From contig CM053143.1 in the NCBI GenBank assembly GCA_028571685.1, positions 52,755,208 to 52,819,207 of the forward strand: 64,000 nt of DNA. Direction: 5' to 3'. The translations under genes and the position numbers were made by a program. Shown piece by piece: positions 21,702 through 32,725 of the stretch. Source of the stretch: Heterohyrax brucei (taxonomy: Eukaryota; Chordata; Mammalia; Hyracoidea; Procaviidae). How positions within the stretch are numbered: position 1 is the first letter of the stretch; each line of letters opens with the position of its first letter. A model generated the notes under the pieces. It had not been told where the DNA came from. It did no database searches and saw only the letters and a program-made list of their open reading frames with translations.

Positions 21702-21889
21702 GATGCTTTGCAACATTTTGATGATTTCGATTTCATTAAGTTTTGCTTTATGGCCTAGTATGTGGTCTATTATGGAGACTGTTTTGTACGCATTGGAAAA
21801 GAAAGTATACTTGAGGGCTGTTGGGTAGAATATTCTGTGTATGTCTATAAGGTTAAGTTAGTTGATTGTGACATTTAGATTTTCCGTGT

Positions 21890-22336
21890 TGTTTTAGTCA
21901 CCTGCTACTGCTCTGAAAGAAAATACCATGAGCGGATGGTTTCATGAAGAGAAATTTTATTGACACAGTGTGGCTAGCCACAAATCCATTTATGAGTTAC
22001 AGGTCCATTCAACAGGAGAAATTGTCACAGTCCAGTAGGCTGATTCCAAGTTCCAGGAGAGAATCTCATCACAGGAATTTCAGGTCCAAAAGATGTACTC
22101 TGCTCTCAGTCTTGGTGGTACAAGGTTCCCAATTCTCTGTGCTCACTTCTTTCTCTTCTATCTCACAGCTGGTAACTTGAGTCCTGCCTCACCAGCACAA
22201 CTGCTACCCGTTTTCCATCATCAATATCACAGATGCAGGATTCACAATACATGGGAGGAACTGCACCATTTGGGGACTCACAGCCAAGTCAAATCAATAC
22301 ATACATTTCTGGGGGGACATAAAGCAATCCATGGCA
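21890..22336 (-). mobile_element. Solo LTR 2 (same family), in L1 B
   Basis: 447 bp starting TGTTTTAGTCACCTGCTACT and ending CAATCCATGGCA. Perfect 5-bp target duplication CGTGT (21885-21889 and 22337-22341). Aligned with LTR 1 along its whole length (AAATCCATTTATGAGTTACA, GGTCCAAAAGATGTACTCTG), yet it has its own duplication, so the two are independent insertions and not the ends of one provirus. Confidence 0.85.
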
Positions 22337-23439
22337 CGTGTCTATTGATGTTCTATCCTTCACTGACAGTGGTATGCTGAAGTCTCCTGCTATTATTGTG
22401 GAGCTGTGTATTTCTGTTTTCAATACTGTTAGAGTATGTTGATGTACTTAGGAGCCTTATCATTGCTTGTATAAATATTTAATAAGGTTATGTCCTCCTG
22501 ATGTATTAACTCTTTAATCATTATATATTGCCCTTCCTTGTCCATTGCAGTAGATTTTACTTTGAAGTCTATTTTATCAGTGATTAATATTGTCACTCTC
22601 CTTCTTTTTTTTTTGAACATTGTTTGCCTGACATCATTTTTTCCATCCTTAGAGTTTTAGTTTGTTTCTGCTTTCAGAAATCATATAGAAGGGTCATGTT
22701 TTTTAATCTATTCTTCCACTCTCTGTTTCTCTGTTGGTGCGTTTAATCCATTTGCATTCAATGTAATTATTGATATGTGTGACTTTAGTGCTATAATTTT
22801 GTATTCTTTTGCTGTAATCTGCATTCTTTATGCATTGTTGACAGTATCTCTGTTTCACTTAATTTTATGTGAGGAGTATTTTTGGTTGTGTGTTCATTGT
22901 TGTTAGTTTTATATTTGTTGAGATTTTGTGTTTTTCTTGTTTCTTATTTTCATGCATAAGATTGTTAATTTCCTTCGTGTTTACCTTAATATTTACTCCC
23001 ATTTTTCAAAATTTGTACTTGTCTTTTATTTCTATGTATTGCCTTCACTCCCTCTCCATGTGAAGGGTATGTGACTACATTTTTTTTAGTCTTTCTTATT
23101 TTTGTTATAATGTTGTCATCTTTTACATATTGACATACCTCTTTTCCTGTTTTTAATGTTTTAGCTTTAATATATTTTTGTAATTCCCCTGTCAAGGTTG
23201 ATTATCTGTTTATTCTGTCCTTTGTCCTAGTCTTGACTTATTATCTGATGTTATCAGTGTTCTAATGGAAAGATTCCCTTTACTATTTCTTGCAATTTTC
23301 ATTTGATTTTTACAAACTACCTAAATTTCTTTCTATCTAGAAATGTCCTAATTTCATCATCACATTTGAGAGACAATTTTGCTGGATATATAGTTCCTCC
23401 CTGGCAATTCTTTTTTTTTAATCCTTCAAAGCTTTTTCT

Positions 23440-23552
23440 TTTTTTTTTTTTTTTTGACCTGCAATTCTGTTATTTTTAATTATTTAATATGACTGAGTGA
23501 AAAAGTACATTCCCATATAAATTTACATGCCTTTTCTATGTCATCCCATTAC
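23440..23552 (-). mobile_element. Very short L1 3' tail nested in L1 B
   Basis: Poly(T) followed by AATATGACTGAGTGAAAAAG and TACATTCCCATATAAATTTA, the last ~80 nt of the L1 3' UTR, inserted into ORF1-side L1 sequence. Confidence 0.7.
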
Positions 23553-24515
23553 CTTCTTGCCAGTGTAGTCTTCACCTAGTAGTCTGTGATTAATCTTACT
23601 GATTCTCCTTTGTAGACTATTTTTCCTTTATCCCTAGCCACTTTTAAAAGTCTCTGCTTATCTTTAGTTTTGACGGTTGTGATTGAAATATGCCTTGGTG
23701 TCTGTCTTTTGGAATCTACCCTGTGTGGAGTTCTATGAGTCTCCGGGACAAATATGTTCTCACTGTGATGATATCAGGGAAGTTTTTTTTCCAGAAAATT
23801 GTCAGCTCTTCTCTCTATATTTTCTGTTTTATCTGTCCTCCCTGCCCCCCTCCCCATCTGAATTTCCAGCCACTTGTAGATAATTTCTTTCGAATGAGTC
23901 CCGCATACCTCTTAATTTTTTAAAATTCTTTATCTGATTTTTTCCCTCATATATTGGTGTCAATTGCTATACACTAATTCTGACTTCTGTTTCTTCACTT
24001 CTACATACCATATAGAGTTGGCTTTCTATTGAGTTGTCTAATTCTGTAATTTTACTATTAATTTACTGAATTTCTGATTGCTGTCTCTCAAGAATTTCTT
24101 GCAGCCTGTTCAGTTTGTTATTTTGCTCTGCTTCATTCTGCCTGATCTCCTTCCTAATCTCTTGAAGTGTTCTAATCTTTTGTATTACACTTCTGATAAT
24201 TCCAAAATATGTCTTCATCTGGAAAATTTGTTAATTCTTTATTTTGGGAGCTTTCTGAAGCCATCATTGTCTCTCTTCTTTAAGTGATTTAATAGTCAGT
24301 TTTCCCTGAGGTACCAGTAAGTTGTTCTATTTGTTTAGGTTTGTTATTATGTTCTAACTTTTTGGTGTGTGCATGCTATAGTTTAAAATGCCTAAACAGG
24401 CTGGTTGAATGAGCTAGTTTTATTATTGGTGCCTTAGAGTTTCTAATGTCTTGTCAGCAGGTGGTTAGATCTATTGCTAGGCGTGTGCGCCCAGGGATCC
24501 ATTTACTTTTATGTA

Positions 24516-25058
24516 CAAGGAATGCAAATTAACTGTGAACTCTTCCTAGGAAAAAGTGCTGCATACTTCATTGCTGAGTATCACTATGGTCAGCTTGCAA
24601 GTACTTCTCGTGGAAGCTATGCACTTCAATCCACCCTTCAAGCAGTTTTGTAACTCTTTTTCTGGAATTGTCATCAGAAATGTCATTATATTACCCCTGA
24701 TGTTCTGTCATTAAAACGTCTTCCTTTCAATATTTCCTTTATTTTTCGGTATAGAAAAAAGCCATTAGGGGCCAGATCAGGTAAGCAGAGAGAGTGTTCC
24801 CAGTACAGTTATTTGTTTACTGGCAAAAAAAAACTCCCTCACAGACAATTATACAATTAAGTTGGTGAACTTTCCACCATGCCACCATGCGCAATAACCA
24901 TTCCAAAAGAGTCCTAAAATTGCTTTGAAAAGTTAACTAGGCATTGGCATTGGTGCACAGCTTTCCAAGAATACTTCAAAGGTGACCATAGTGATATTAA
25001 GCAATAAGGTATGTAGCATATAGAGCAATTAAGCTCACAAACTTAATTGTCAGACCTC
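24516..25058 (-). mobile_element. Mariner derivative with inverted halves (copy 2), in L1 B 5' UTR
   Basis: TA (24514-24515 and 25059-25060) flanks CAAGGAATGCAAATTAACTG at the left and CTTAATTGTCAGACCTC at the right. The reverse complement matches copy 1 at 8145 through the whole unit, including the central tract encoding the transposase YSPDLAPN region (GATCTGGCCCCTAAT on the minus strand) and the inverted 3'-end halves. 543 bp against 565 bp for copy 1. Shared architecture shows that the inverted structure amplified as a family. Confidence 0.8.
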
Positions 25059-25939
25059 TATTTAGCTCAGGCCCCGGGGTGGTCAGTCGCCAAATTTGTG
25101 TTGTAGACTCTCTGCTACAGTCCTAGATGCATGGGCTTGACTGACCCAGGCGCAGGTATTGGGCTGTACACGTTGAGCCAGGTAGCGGCCTTGCAGCTGT
25201 CTATGTGCATTTATGATGAAAGCCTGTCCCTGTTCCTGAGTGTGAACAAGCAGATATCTTTTGCTTCAAGGCAATGAGCTCTTGATTCTGTATGCAGTGC
25301 TGAAGGGCTTTCAAGGTCTGTGGACCCCTCATGCCTGTACCTAGGTGAAGGTCCTGTTTCTTCTCTGAGTTCTTGGCTTAGAAGAACCGACGATTTTTTT
25401 TTCCACTTTATGTTAAACTGTTCCCTCTCCTCATCTGGGAGAATGGCTCAGGTCATGCATAAGACGTCCTATCATGTAGTGCATCAGTCTGTGGAGCCAA
25501 ACTACACAGCTGTAGAGAAAGGAAGGGGAATCCCTGGAAAATAGCCTGAAGGAGAGTTTTAGATATACATGCAGCAGATTATAAGCCACTTAGCTTCTGA
25601 AGATCAAATGTATTTTTTTTTTGTTGATTTTAGAGGTATGTGGGGGCTGTCTGCTGGTCAGTCTCTTCTGCTGAGGAAAATGCTTTCTGAATGCTTCTGC
25701 TCTGCTCACTATGCTCACTGTCTCTGATCCATTCCCACCAAGTCAAATCTGACTAGTCCTATGAACTTCTTGTCCTGTTCTCCCTTCGTTGCTGCTCAAT
25801 CTAATTTCTCAACTTTCCCTTTGATGTTTAGGGCTCTTAGAATAACGTATAAGTGATTCATTTGCTTTTTTTGATCTTTGTCATTAGAAGGATTATAGGA
25901 AGTGTCTGACTACTCCCCTGTCTTTGTCCTGTGTCTGAA

Positions 25940-26270
25940 AACAATTCTTGATTAAAAATAAAGTAGCTAAGTTTTTATTCTTTAAAGATGTAGATGTAGA
26001 AGACATTTTTGAAAATATTTAAAGAGTTTATATAATTTTAGGATGCTGAAATGGTCAGCCATCAACAAACTTTTAGGCTGTTTTCTATACTTCACTTGAG
26101 GCTTTTGCTTGTTTTATTTTCTTTTACTACTGAAATTAATTGGCTAAGTTATCATTTATTTGTGAAAATATTAATTCTTTTTTTAATTTATCACATTAGC
26201 ATGGATGACAAGAAAATGCTTTCTAATTGGTAGGAAAATAAAAAGGTAAGAGAGTTTTTGAATAGTAGAT
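25940..26270. other. Unique AT-rich sequence
   Basis: No element recognised. Confidence 0.4.
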
Positions 26271-26271
26271 T

Positions 26272-26460
26272 TCCTGAGTAGTGCAAATGATTAAGCAATC
26301 AACCCACTAGCTAAAATTTTGGCAGTTCAAACCGATTATAGGTACTTTGGAAGACAGGCCGGTGATCTGCTTCTGAAAGTTCACAACATTGAAAACCCAA
26401 TGGAGCAGTTTTGTTCTGCACACAAAGGGCCACCAAGAGTCAGAATCAATCATAGGGATA
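26272..26460 (+). mobile_element. AfroSINE (sense, long type)
   Basis: GTAGTGCAAATGATTAAGCA (A-box), TTGGCAGTTCAAACC (B-box), GAAGACAGGCCGGTGATCTG, GAAAACCCAATGGAGCAGTT and a 3' CCACCAAGAGTCAGAATC, the long AfroSINE order. Confidence 0.8.
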
Positions 26461-26701
26461 CTAACAACAGGTAGAATATAGATCATTTTCTGAATGTAGT
26501 AAGTAATAGGAAGCAGTCTGTAGCTTATGAAAAAGTACAGTTGGGCTTGGTGTACTGGTTTGGAATGTTTCAAATCATGTATGCCTGGAAGATTTTGAGT
26601 AAAACTTAATAGTCTCTTGAGAAAGAACTTGGCAAACATAAAGGGAAATGATGGTTGAGACAAAATTTAGATTCAAAACTAAACAATGATAAGCAGAAAT
26701 C

Positions 26702-26858
26702 AAAACCCACTGTGATCAAGTCAGGTCTGACTCCTAGTGACTCTAGAGGTCAGGATAGAACTGCCCCATAGAGTTTCTAAGAAGCACCTGGTGGATTTGA
26801 ACTGCTGACCTTTTGGTAAGCAGATGTAGCACTTAACTACTACACCACCAGGGATTGC
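26702..26858 (-). mobile_element. AfroSINE (antisense)
   Basis: AAAACCCACTGTGATCAAGT to TTAACTACTACACCACCAGG. Its CTCTAGAGGTCAGG tract resembles the CCTAGGGGCCAGG variant of the micro-insertion subfamily, while the tail is the ordinary type. Confidence 0.85.
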
Positions 26859-26859
26859 A

Positions 26860-27555
26860 ATCAGAAATAGATGGTTTTAAATATATCTCTCCATGAACTC
26901 AAGCCTGAGTCCCATAACAACAGCTGTCCATAAAATATGCTTCTTAAAGTGATCAGGAGCGGTATTGACAGTTATTTCACAGGAGAAGGAGAATCACTAG
27001 ATTTTGACAGCGCTGTTAAGTGATACTGAACAAAGTGATTTGGTCTCATTATGGCTGCTGCTGTACCTTCAGGAATTTGGAGTTGAAGCTAAAGGAATGC
27101 TATTTTCTGTTGTAGTTAAGAGCAATTTAGTATAGGAAATCATTTTGTGATCTTTTTCATTGTATTTCATATAAGCAATGTTTATAGAAAATATGACAAA
27201 CTAAAATCTTAGAAGACTGTATATTTCATGTAACTTATACACAATGGAATCATGTTTCAAATTGTCCTCATTGTTTAAAATTAATTATTTAACTTCTATT
27301 TTATCGAAGGTATCATGTAAAACATTAGCTATCGATAAGTAAAGTATGTCTTGTCATTAGAAAGTTGTTATTATTTGGTCATTTTTTCTGCAATTTTTTC
27401 TTTTTTTAAGTTTGCGTCTAAAAAGATGGAAATAAAGAAGAAAAGAATGACATAAAAGAAGGAAAATGATCAACATTGGTAGCTGTTCATCAGGTTTCCC
27501 TGTATCCTCTCTTGCTATCCCTAAAGAAAAAATTTTTTGTAACAGTGAGATCATG
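26860..27555. other. Unique sequence
   Basis: No element or gene recognised. Confidence 0.4.
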
Positions 27556-27559
27556 TCAT

Positions 27560-27835
27560 TCTGCCTCATAAAGCTCTAAAATGACTTTCTAAATGTCTTA
27601 AAGAACAAAAATTCAAACTCCTACCTTTGGCCAGCTCACTCCATAAACTCACTCTCTAAGCTTCAGGAATGCTGATCCTTCTCCTTTTATATTTCCTGCC
27701 TAGGACCTTCACTCTAGCTGTTCCTTTGACAGGAAGCTCCTTTCCAGGATCTCTTGGTCTTTAGTTCCATTTCAGATCTGTCACTTCTCCAGAGAGTGGT
27801 CTCCTGACCTTCCAACATAAAGTAGCCTCTAACGG
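27560..27835 (+). mobile_element. L2 3' end (sense)
   Basis: GCTCACTCCATAAACTCACT, CTAGGACCTTCACTCTAGCT, and CACTTCTCCAGAGAGTGGTC leading to CCTGACCTTCC follow the L2 consensus order. Confidence 0.6.
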
Positions 27836-27840
27836 GTGTC

Positions 27841-28600
27841 TGGGGATGATGGTTTCAGTGGACGTCTTGGCCAGCCAGCATAACGGAGTTTTTTAAGAAA
27901 ATGTTCTGCATATCACTTTGGTGAGTGGCATCTGGAGTCTTAAAAGCTAGCAAACAGCTACCTAGGTAGCCTCAATTAGTCCCAATCCACCTGGAGCAGA
28001 CAGGAATGAAGGATATCAAAGACATGGTAAAAATGTGAGGCCAGGAGACAGAAAGGCTTACATGATCTGGGGACTTCATCAGCATGAGACCAGAAGAATT
28101 GTATGTGCCTGACTATGACCAGTGACTTCCCTGACAGGGAATACAACATAGAGTCTCTGAAATAAGCAGAGAAAAATGGATGTGCAGAGCAAGTCTATTA
28201 AAGGATCAGATCAGACTTGATGGTTTGACAGACTGGAGAGTCCCCTGAGAACATGGCCCTCAAATTCTGTGTTAGCTCAGAGCTGAAACTGGCACCAGAG
28301 CCAACTCTTCAGACAAAGATTGGATCAGACTATAAGACATACAGTAATATTGGCAGAGAGTGTGCTTTTTAACTTAAATATATCCGTGAGGCTGTCTGAA
28401 CAGCTCCTGTCCAGAGGTGAGATGAAATGATGAAAGGGACAGGAGTTAGTCGAATGGATATAGGAAGTACAGATTGAACAAGTACGCTGTCACAGAATGG
28501 GGAAAACAGCTAGGGTTGCACAGCAGTGCAGGCGTAGGCTTCTATATGGCAAATTGACTTCAAGTGTAAACTTTCATTTAAAGCACTATAAAATACCTAA
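27841..28600 (+). mobile_element. L1 3' UTR (sense, second 3' UTR type)
   Basis: Sense copy of the UTR found in antisense at 42.8-43.6 kb: GACTTCATCAGCATGAGACC, CCCTGACAGGGAATACAACA, AGCCAACTCTTCAGACAAAG and the end GTAAACTTTCATTTAAAGCAC. Differs from the 3' UTR type at 57.5 kb, so at least two L1 3' UTR lineages are present. Confidence 0.7.
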
Positions 28601-29310
28601 AAAATGAATAACTTGTCACTTCACAATATTTCCATGTATTATTTTCTTCAGATGACTGCTTATTACAATAAAATTGTTGTATCTATTTATCGTCTGTTTA
28701 CTATTTAGCATGTAGTTTAAATGATTGCTTATTTTATTTACTACTTTATTGGCAGAGCTTAGAAATAGACTTTTTTTTTCCCAAAATACTCATCACTATT
28801 TCTCATGGAAATATCCAAATAAAAAGAATGATCTCAAGGAAATAATGCCAAAGCAACATATACCATCCCATAGAATCCCTCAGAAAGTCATTCAAAGGCA
28901 CACAGAAAGTCTTCAGAGAATAAATAGAAAAGACTGGACATAATATGATCAAAAAGGTACAGTATTATATAACGAAATCATTAACAATACAGTGATTTCC
29001 TTCATAGTCAGGATTCTTTTAAACCCAAATGACAGAAAATTACCTCAAAGCCAGGTAAGAAAAAACTTAAAAACTGGTTTGTTAATACAAGTAAAACATT
29101 AAATGGTAAGACAGTCTTCTGGCCTGGTTGAATCAATGCACTGTGGCAATATTTTGAGAATCCAGTATTGGATTGCATTGACTTGGTTTCTGTAAAACAG
29201 GCTTTCTCCATGTGTAACTACGATTACCACTTATAATGTAGTAACCCCAGAAGAAAGAGAATCATTATTTCTCTAAAAATTTTAGAAAAGTATTCTAAGA
29301 CTAATTGTCA
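28601..29310. other. Unique AT-rich sequence
   Basis: No element recognised. A 72-codon frame at 28725-28943 has no known domain. Confidence 0.4.
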
Positions 29311-29311
29311 T

Positions 29312-31063
29312 TTCAAAGATTTCAAAGGGCTGCTCAAGACAGAGCAAGATGTTATAGTGATGTGCGTAAAGAGCAGAAAATTGAAAACCAGAAGGGAAGA
29401 ACTGAAAGAACCAAAGAAAAAATTCAAGCCTTGAGTTGGAGTAGTGACGGATTCTACAGGGAAAATATTAAATGACTCAGGGAGCATCAAGAGAAGATGG
29501 AAGGAATACACAGAGCCATTAGACCAGAAAGAACTGGTTGGTATGCAGCCGTTTGAAGAGGTAGCATATGATCGAGAACCAATGGTACTGAAGAAAGAAG
29601 TCAAAGCTGCACTGAAGGCATTTGGAGAGAAACAAGGTTCCAGGAATTGATGGACTATCAAGCGAGATGTTTCAACAAAGAGATGCAATGCTGGAAATGG
29701 TCATTCATTTACGCCAGTAAATTTGGAAGACAACTACCTGGCCAACTGACTGGAAATTTATGTCTAGTCCCAAGAAAGGTGATCTAACAAAATGCAGAAA
29801 TTATCAAACAATATCATTAATATCACATGTAAGTACAACTTTGCTCAAGATCATTTAAAAGTGACTGTATATAGACAGAGAACTGCCAGAAACTCAGGTT
29901 GGATTCAGAAGAGGACATGGAATGAGGGATATTATTGCTAATGTCAGATGGATCTTGGCTGAAGACAGAGAATGCCAGAAAGATGTTTATCTATGTTTCA
30001 CTGACAGTTCAATAGCATCTAATTGTGTTGATCATAACAAATTATGGATAACACTGTGGAATTCCAGAACACTTAATTATGCTTATGAGGAATCTGTACA
30101 TGGATAACAAGGCAGTCTGGTGAACAGAACAAGGAGACACTGCAGGGTTTAAAGTCAGGAAACATGTGTATCAGGGGTGTATCCTTTTTCCATACATTTC
30201 AATCTGTATGCCAAACAAATAATCTGAGCTGGACTATAAAAAGAAGACATCGGGATTGAAGGACAACTCATTGACAAACTACATTATATAGATGACACAG
30301 TCCTCCTTTCCGGAAGTGAAGAGGATTTGAGACACTTACTGATGAAAATCAAAGACCACAGCATTCATCATAGATTACACCTCAACATCAAGAAAACTAA
30401 AATCCTTACAACTGGACCAGTAAGCAACATCATGATAAATGGAGAAAGAATTGAAGCTGCCAGGATTTCATTTTATTTGGTTCCACTGTCAATGCCTATG
30501 GAAGTATCAGGTAAGAAATCAAAAGACATATTGCATTAGGAAAATCTGCCTTAAAGGAACTCTTTAAAGTACTGAAAAGTAAAGACCTCACCTTGAAGTG
30601 TAAGATGTGCCCAACTCAAGCTATGGTATTTTCAATTGCATCATTTGCATGTGAAAGCTGGACAATGAATAAGGAAGACAGAAGAAGAATTGATATCTTT
30701 GAATTGTGGTGTTGGAGAATACTGAATGTACCATGGGGCTGCCAAAAGAACAGATCTCTTCTGGAAAAAGTACAACCCAGATGCTCCTTGGAAGCAAAGG
30801 TAGTAAGACTGTGTCTCACACATTTCGGACATGTTGTCAGGAGGAATCACTCCCTGGAGGACACCATCGCTGGCAGAGCAGAGGGCCAGTGAAAAAGAGG
30901 AAGATCCTCAGCAAAATGGATTAACACAGTGGCTGCAAGGATGGGCTTAAGCATAAAAAGTACTGTGGGTATGGTGCAGGACTGGGCACTGTTTCCTTCT
31001 GCTGTGGATAGGGTTGCTATGGATCAGAACTGACTTGATGGCATCTGAAAGCAACAGTTGCCA
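29312..31063 (+). mobile_element. RTE LINE, linker to 3' end (sense)
   Basis: Continuous sense RTE from the endonuclease/RT linker (VTDSTGKILNDSGSIKRRWK, 29444 on) through the RT: RDIIANVRWILAEDRECQKD, then the active-site box LYIDDTVLLSGSEEDLRHLL (ADD changed to IDD, near 30287) and HLNIKKTKILTTGPVSN. The C-terminal region follows (ESWTMNKEDRRRIDIFELWC, 30650 on) and ends in a 3' terminus resembling the AfroSINE tail near 31063. Frames are broken at several points. Confidence 0.92.
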
Positions 31064-31684
31064 TTGCATTGACTAGCCCAAGTCCTTATTCCTTAGTCAA
31101 AAGTTATAGAATATTGTGACCAAAGCTTGTGTCGTATGTCCAAACTTTGTGTCAAAAGGATCGGTAGCAAGATTCTCTGCAGCATTATGGAACAATGGTT
31201 GGGTGGGCAGTTTCTCAAAGAAAACCAAGAATGTTGTCATTTGAGGAAGGAGGTGGATTGTGAGGTAGAAAAAAATCAAAAGATGTCTATAGCAAAAACA
31301 AAATAAATGTGTGTACAAAGCCAATAGAGATTCTAATACTTGACTACAAAAATAGGAATCAGGAACAAAGCCACCAAAGTTTATTTCAAAGAAAATAAAA
31401 CTTATTTTTTAATTATTAATGCCAATCAAATCAATATGAATTTGAGCTATTTGAAAATGTTTATGTTTGCGTTTTGCTAATGCAACTATATTTATAAAAT
31501 TAATGGCTGTCTTTCAAACAACTGAAAGAAGATCTACACTGCATAATTAATTATATTATTCCTAGCTGGATAATGTTGATTTTTGTAACTTTTGCTTTGT
31601 TTAGGACACTGAAACATACGCATAAAAACATATCTCTGAGCAATATAAGAAATATAGGATTTTTAGTAATGTGCTATCATTACT
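31064..31684. other. Unique sequence
   Basis: No element recognised. Confidence 0.4.
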
Positions 31685-32402
31685 GTTAGCTGACATGGTG
31701 CTGGCAGCACCAGATTCTTGACGACCCCTTGGACAAAGAGGTCAGACCATTGTGATCCATAGAGTTTTCACTCACTCATTTTCAGAGCACATCATCAAGC
31801 TTTTCTTCCTAAACAGAGGGATTTTAAGGAAGCCAAGCCAACTGCCATAGAATTGCGTCAATTGTGACTCATGGTGTGTAAGCGTAAAATTGTGCTCCAT
31901 AGAGTTTTCAATGGCTGTGATCTTTTGGAAACAGATCGTCAGGACTTTCTTTCCAAGCAGCCCTGGCTATATTCAAACAGCCAATTATTAGGTTGGTAGC
32001 CAGGACTTCAACTCTTTGTGTTACTAACTACCCAGGGTCTCCTAAGAGTGTAGTGTTGTTGTATGCCATCGAGTTGATTCTGACCCACAACAACAATACA
32101 TATGACAGATTAGAACAGAAACTAGGCTGCAGTTTTTATGGGAGCGGATTGCTTGGTCTTTTCTCTACTGGTGGATTTTAATTGTTAACTTTTCATTTAG
32201 TATCAGAGCATTTAAACTCTGTGCCACCAGTTCTCCTTAAGTGGCATGATAACCTGTTGCTATCCAGTTGATTCTGACTTAGAGTGAGCATACAAGACGG
32301 AGCAGAACAGCCTCATAGGACCCCGAAGGAGTAGCTAGTAGATTTGAACTGCCAACCTCTAGTTAGCAGTCAAGCTCTTAACTGTTGTACCACGAGGGCT
32401 CT
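31685..32402 (-). mobile_element. Cluster of antisense AfroSINEs (four, end to end)
   Basis: A partial copy (31685-31790), then three more complete ones: about 31833-32042 (GCCAAGCCAACTGCCATAGA to CTACCCAGGGTCTCC), 32052-32240 (TTGTATGCCATCGAGTTGAT to GTGCCACCAGTTC) and 32245-32402 (TGCTATCCAGTTGATTCTGA to TGTACCACGAGGGCTC). All have the same orientation. Each is diverged differently, so they are separate insertions. Confidence 0.75.
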
Positions 32403-32624
32403 CAAAATTACAAACTTCAGGACTCCTCCTCACTAATGGAGCCTCATTTAGGTTAGATTCAATGTGAAAACTTCAACCTCTGGATCCCTGTTCATTGCCC
32501 TGTGGTACAGCTCACAGACGAAAGGCAGGGCACGGCTAGAGATGGAAGATGTGTCAAAGCCAAGTCATTTCTGGGAAGCAAACTGGTACCAAGGTTTCAG
32601 AGAGCACTCAGATTTTGGAGGGGG

Positions 32625-32725
32625 AGGGTATGAAAACTCTATTTTTCTTTACGGCTGGGTAATCTTTCATTGTTTGTCTATATAACATTCTATTTACCCA
32701 TTTATCTGTTGATGGGCATTTTGAG
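32625..32725 (-). mobile_element. Old L1 fragment, left of the nested RTE
   Basis: TATTTACCCATTTATCTGTTGATGGGC is the antisense form of the L1 ORF2 C-terminal region (first 20 bases at 32691). It continues at 35685-35800 on the other side of the RTE. Confidence 0.65.

Larger units (their letters stand above)
20926..25935 (-). mobile_element. L1 element B (antisense), 5' part with nested insertions
   Basis: Minus-strand order: 5' terminus near 25935 (GGGGAGTAGTCAGACACTTCC, sharing CCCTAAACATCAAAGGG with element A); 5' UTR, interrupted by a mariner derivative at 24516-25058; ORF1-side sequence (24420-23600), with a coiled-coil-like GluLys-rich tract; an inserted L1 tail near 23470; ORF2 endonuclease N-terminus RRVTILITDKIDFKVKST and GQYIMIKELIHQEDITLLNI (22620-22429); endonuclease/RT linker (22340-20930), interrupted by two solo LTRs. 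The element stops at element A, so its RT and 3' end are lost or displaced. Confidence 0.75.

Noticed and set aside
21244..22336. A single provirus with the two LTRs as its ends
   Set aside because: The sequence between them is L1, the LTRs are in tandem with different target duplications, and no gag/pol/env tract occurs.
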